A DNA stretch of 32,372 bases from an uncultured Lactobacillus sp. (GTDB lineage Bacteria > Bacillota > Bacilli > Lactobacillales > Lactobacillaceae), in the NCBI GenBank assembly GCA_946481335.1, contig CAMLMR010000010.1, positions 1 to 32,372 on the forward strand. Direction: 5' to 3'. This document shows positions 29,498 to 32,372 of this stretch, in pieces (the stretch's first letter is position 1; every line of letters begins with the position of its first letter). The notes under the pieces were generated by a model. The model was not told where the DNA came from. It made no database searches and saw only the letters and a list, made by a program, of their open reading frames with translations. Made by a program: the position numbers and the translations under genes.

Positions 29498-30073
29498 TTA
29501 GTTGTTATTTGAAGCAACATTTACATCATTGTTTAGTGATGATGAGTTAGTAGAAGTTGCAACGTTGCTGTTTTGGGCAGTATTTGAACCATTTTGATTA
29601 TTAAAGTCATGGTGTCTTGCTTTTTCATGCTTAACTACAAATGAATCGTCAAACATACGATTACTTAGGCTTAAGTCATAAGCACTTGTATCTTTTACAA
29701 TCATCTTTTTAGCATGCTTAGCAGTCTTTTTCTTTTTAGTATTTTTTTTGACTACCTTTTTGGCTTTTTTCACCTTTTTAACGGGCTTTACAAGTTTTAA
29801 TTGGTATTCAGGAACATAACCACCTAATTTTGGTAAGAATAGGAAGTTTGATCCATTGAAACGAACGCGGTTACCAACGTGCATGTGACCAATTCGTTTG
29901 AAGTAACGGTATCTCATCATTGTGTGACGACCGTGACGTAATTTTCCATATTTGTAGACGTTAACAAATTCACTACGGTTAGTATAAGTTTGGTTAGCGG
30001 ATGCATGGACAGTGGTACCGATTAAAAATACGGCACCCACAGCTGCTAAAGCAGCGGCTACTTTCTTTTTCAT
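29498..30073 (-). CDS. Secreted, very basic low-complexity protein of unknown function
   Basis: Signal peptide MKKKVAAALAAVGAVFLIGTTVHASA, Lys-rich block KPVKKVKKAKKVVKKNTKKKKTAKHAKK and an Asn/Ser-rich tail. The ATG at 30073 has SD AGGAGG; the track start at 30148 is an over-extension. Confidence 0.8.
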   Translation of the reverse strand: MKKKVAAALAAVGAVFLIGTTVHASANQTYTNRSEFVNVYKYGKLRHGRHTMMRYRYFKRIGHMHVGNRVRFNGSNFLFLPKLGGYVPEYQLKLVKPVKKVKKAKKVVKKNTKKKKTAKHAKKMIVKDTSAYDLSLSNRMFDDSFVVKHEKARHHDFNNQNGSNTAQNSNVATSTNSSSLNNDVNVASNNN

Positions 30074-30201
30074 TATCGTTTCCTCCTGGGAATGTAAAAA
30101 TATTCTCATATATATATAATAATTTACCAGTAAATACAGAAATATCAAGCTAAATCGACTGATTTAACTTAAATGTAACTTTTAAATTATTTATCCACAT
30201 G

Positions 30202-30229
30202 TTGACAACTCTAATCAGTTCGATATAAT
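30202..30229 (+). promoter_or_regulatory. Promoter of the isoleucine-epimerase-like gene
   Basis: TTGACA (30202-30207), 16 nt, TATAAT (30224-30229). Confidence 0.75.
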
Positions 30230-30243
30230 CAATTATAATTAAA

Positions 30244-30276
30244 TTAGAAAATGATTAGAAATTAATCGTTTTCTAA
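30244..30276. promoter_or_regulatory. Operator-like inverted repeat downstream of the -10
   Basis: TTAGAAAATGATTA-GAAAT-TAATCGTTTTCTAA: 14-nt arms with one non-Watson-Crick position. A related sequence lies upstream of the other aminotransferase (1828-1845). Confidence 0.6.
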
Positions 30277-30302
30277 TAAATATATGGAATGAGGTGTTCA
30301 AT

Positions 30303-31640
30303 ATGAAAAATCAAGAAATTTTGCATGACGAAGACGAATGTTTCGCATCAGCTTCACGTATCAAGTACTTCGATATGGTCATTGAATCGGGTGAAGGAGC
30401 GATTTTAAAGGACGTCGAGGGAAACGAATATATTGATTTATTAGCGAGCGCATCATCAACTAACACTGGTCACAGCCATCCACACGTGGTTGAAGCCATT
30501 GCTGAACAAGCAAAGAAACTAATTCAATACACTCCTGCATACTTTGCGAACTTACCGGCTGCGCAACTATCCAAACGATTGACAGCGTTAGCACCAATCG
30601 ATGGACCGGCTGAACTATCATGGGGTAATTCAGGATCCGATGCAAACGATGCATTAATCAAGTTTGCTCGTGGTTACACCGGACGTCAAGATGTTGTTAG
30701 TTTTACTGGAGCATATCACGGTTCAACATACGGTTCAATGAGTGCTTCAGGGGTTAGTTTGAACATGAATAGAAAAATGGGACCTCTAATGAGTGGATTT
30801 TATAAAGTACCATTCCCAAGCCCATGGTATCGCGAATCTTATGAAACAGAAGATGAATTCGTTGATCGCATGTTCGAAGAGTTTAAGTTACCATTTGATA
30901 CATATTTACCTGCTGACGAAGTCGCAGTCATCTTGATTGAACCAATTCAAGGTGACGGTGGAATCGTGAAAGCACCAGAAAAGTACCTAAAGAAAGTATA
31001 CGAATTTGCCCATGAAAACGGCATCCTATTTGCGATTGATGAAGTTAATCAAGGAATGGGCCGTACTGGTAAATGGTGGTCAATTCAACAATTTGATGGC
31101 ATCTATCCTGATTTGATGACAGTTGGAAAGTCAATCGCATCTGGTTTACCACTTAGTGCCGTTATCGGTAAAAAAGAAATTATCGAATCACTAGAGGCAC
31201 CCGCCAACGTTTATACAACTGCTGGTAATCCTGTAACAACTGCCGCTGCGATGGCTACTATTGATGTAATTGAAGATGAACATCTATTGGAACGTAGCGA
31301 GAGTTTAGGTGCCAAATCCAAAGTATTCTTTGATAGAATGAAAGAGAAGTACAGTTTTGTTGGTGACGTTAGAATGTACGGATTAGATGGTGGTATTGAT
31401 ATTATCGATCCTGAAACCGGAAAGGCTGACGTTAAAGTGGCAACAAAATTAATCTATCGTATGTTTGAACTAGGGGTAATCATGATTACCGTAAGGGGAA
31501 ACGTACTTAGATTCCAACCACCTTTGGTAATTACCGAAGAACAACTAGAAAAGGCCTTTGACGTTATCGATCAAGCGATGGATGACGAAGCAAATGGTCG
31601 TATCCAATTTGATAAAGCAATTGGTTGGAGTACTGATTAA
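30303..31640 (+). CDS. Class III PLP aminotransferase family, isoleucine 2-epimerase-like
   Basis: IDLLASASSTNTGHSHPHVVEAIAEQAKKLIQYTPAYF, WGNSGSDANDALIKFARGYTGRQ, LIEPIQGDGGI, AIDEVNQGMGRTGKWWSIQQF, TVGKSIASGLPLSAVIGKKE. From memory this closely resembles the Lactobacillus buchneri isoleucine 2-epimerase. ATG at 30303 follows SD GAGGTG. Confidence 0.82.
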   Translation: MKNQEILHDEDECFASASRIKYFDMVIESGEGAILKDVEGNEYIDLLASASSTNTGHSHPHVVEAIAEQAKKLIQYTPAYFANLPAAQLSKRLTALAPIDGPAELSWGNSGSDANDALIKFARGYTGRQDVVSFTGAYHGSTYGSMSASGVSLNMNRKMGPLMSGFYKVPFPSPWYRESYETEDEFVDRMFEEFKLPFDTYLPADEVAVILIEPIQGDGGIVKAPEKYLKKVYEFAHENGILFAIDEVNQGMGRTGKWWSIQQFDGIYPDLMTVGKSIASGLPLSAVIGKKEIIESLEAPANVYTTAGNPVTTAAAMATIDVIEDEHLLERSESLGAKSKVFFDRMKEKYSFVGDVRMYGLDGGIDIIDPETGKADVKVATKLIYRMFELGVIMITVRGNVLRFQPPLVITEEQLEKAFDVIDQAMDDEANGRIQFDKAIGWSTD

Positions 31641-31663
31641 TAAGATAATTAGGGGTGTAATTA

Positions 31664-32372
31664 ATGGCTCATACTAAGTTAACGCAAGCAGACTTTGACG
31701 CAATGCGTGAACAATATGACAAAAATCCAAAAAATAAGGTATTGCAACGTTCCGTTATGAAAAACGGTATCAACAATACTGCAAGGGATAACCGAGTTGT
31801 GGCTAATTTAAACCACACATACTCCGTTGAAATCGACACTGGGAAGGTCTCAAACCAAAAGCGTTCGGGCCGTTGCTGGTTATTCTCATTGTTAAATGTT
31901 TTAAAGCACGACTTTGCGAAACGCTATGACGTAAAGGATTTTGAATTGTCACAAAGTTACCTATTCTTCTGGGATAAGGTAGAACGTGCCAACATCTTTT
32001 ACGACCGAATTATCGATACTGCTGACAAGCCTTTCGATGATCGTGAACTTCGCTGTTACCTAGCTGCACCTGGTGCAGACGGTGGTGAATGGGGGATGGC
32101 GGTTGCACTGGTACAAAAGTATGGTGTAATGCCAACTTCTGCCTTTCCAGAAAGCAACGTTACAGAAAATACAGCTGATTTAAAGGAAGTATTAAACCGT
32201 AAACTACGCCGTGATGCGATGGTATTACGCGACATAATTCATGCCGGTAAAAGTGATTCTGAAATCGCTGAAAAGCGTAAGGAAATGCTAAAAGAAGTTT
32301 ACAAAATTGCCGGTTTTGCATGTGGTGTTCCACGTGAAACATTTGACTTTGAATACCGTGATGACAAGCAAA
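31664..32372 (+). CDS. pepC: Aminopeptidase C (C1B peptidase, bleomycin hydrolase family), 3' end truncated
   Basis: MAHTKLTQADFDAMREQYDKNPKNKVLQRSVMKNGI...QKRSGRCWLFSLLNVL (catalytic Cys region) and QSYLFFWDKVERAN. Confidence 0.93.
   Translation, partial: MAHTKLTQADFDAMREQYDKNPKNKVLQRSVMKNGINNTARDNRVVANLNHTYSVEIDTGKVSNQKRSGRCWLFSLLNVLKHDFAKRYDVKDFELSQSYLFFWDKVERANIFYDRIIDTADKPFDDRELRCYLAAPGADGGEWGMAVALVQKYGVMPTSAFPESNVTENTADLKEVLNRKLRRDAMVLRDIIHAGKSDSEIAEKRKEMLKEVYKIAGFACGVPRETFDFEYRDDKQ
32326..32341. promoter_or_regulatory. parS centromere-like site (ParB binding)
   Basis: TGTTCCACGTGAAACA is an exact match to the Gram-positive parS consensus TGTTNCACGTGAAACA, inside pepC (codes for G-V-P-R-E-T-F). 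Confidence 0.88.

Noticed and set aside
29730-29800. A/T-rich repetitive stretch resembling a tandem repeat
   Set aside because: Explained by the Lys-rich codons (AAA/AAG) of the secreted basic protein.

Overview
This window is the oriC-proximal chromosome of a low-GC Firmicute, most likely Lactobacillaceae. Replication and transcription diverge around 21.2-21.7 kb. Leftward (minus strand) lie dnaA, dnaN, a pepQ-like peptidase, yaaA (S4 domain), recF, gyrB, gyrA, an MFS transporter, a secreted protein of unknown function, rpsF-ssb-rpsR, gdpP-rplI-dnaB, a second MFS transporter, a class I aminotransferase and a partial D-2-hydroxyacid dehydrogenase. Rightward (plus strand) lie rpmH, rnpA, yidC, jag/khpB, mnmE, mnmG, a head-on membrane protein, two tandem signal peptidase I genes, a head-on secreted basic protein, an isoleucine 2-epimerase-like aminotransferase and a partial pepC. 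oriC is bipartite: a DnaA-box cluster upstream of dnaA, and a dnaA-dnaN intergenic element with DnaA boxes, a GC-rich block, TAG trios and an AT-rich stretch. The signals most worth a second look are: (1) a consensus parS inside pepC, plus two identical one-mismatch parS-like 16-mers (within a 22-nt shared sequence) between gyrB/gyrA and mnmE/mnmG; (2) a promoter-linked structured leader upstream of mnmE with mutually exclusive hairpins; (3) an SD-sequestering hairpin upstream of rpsF, suggestive of S6:S18 autoregulation; (4) a shared operator-like motif upstream of the two aminotransferase genes. I did not find a clear novel defence or mobile system. All assignments come from reading the sequence and recognising protein families; no database search was run.
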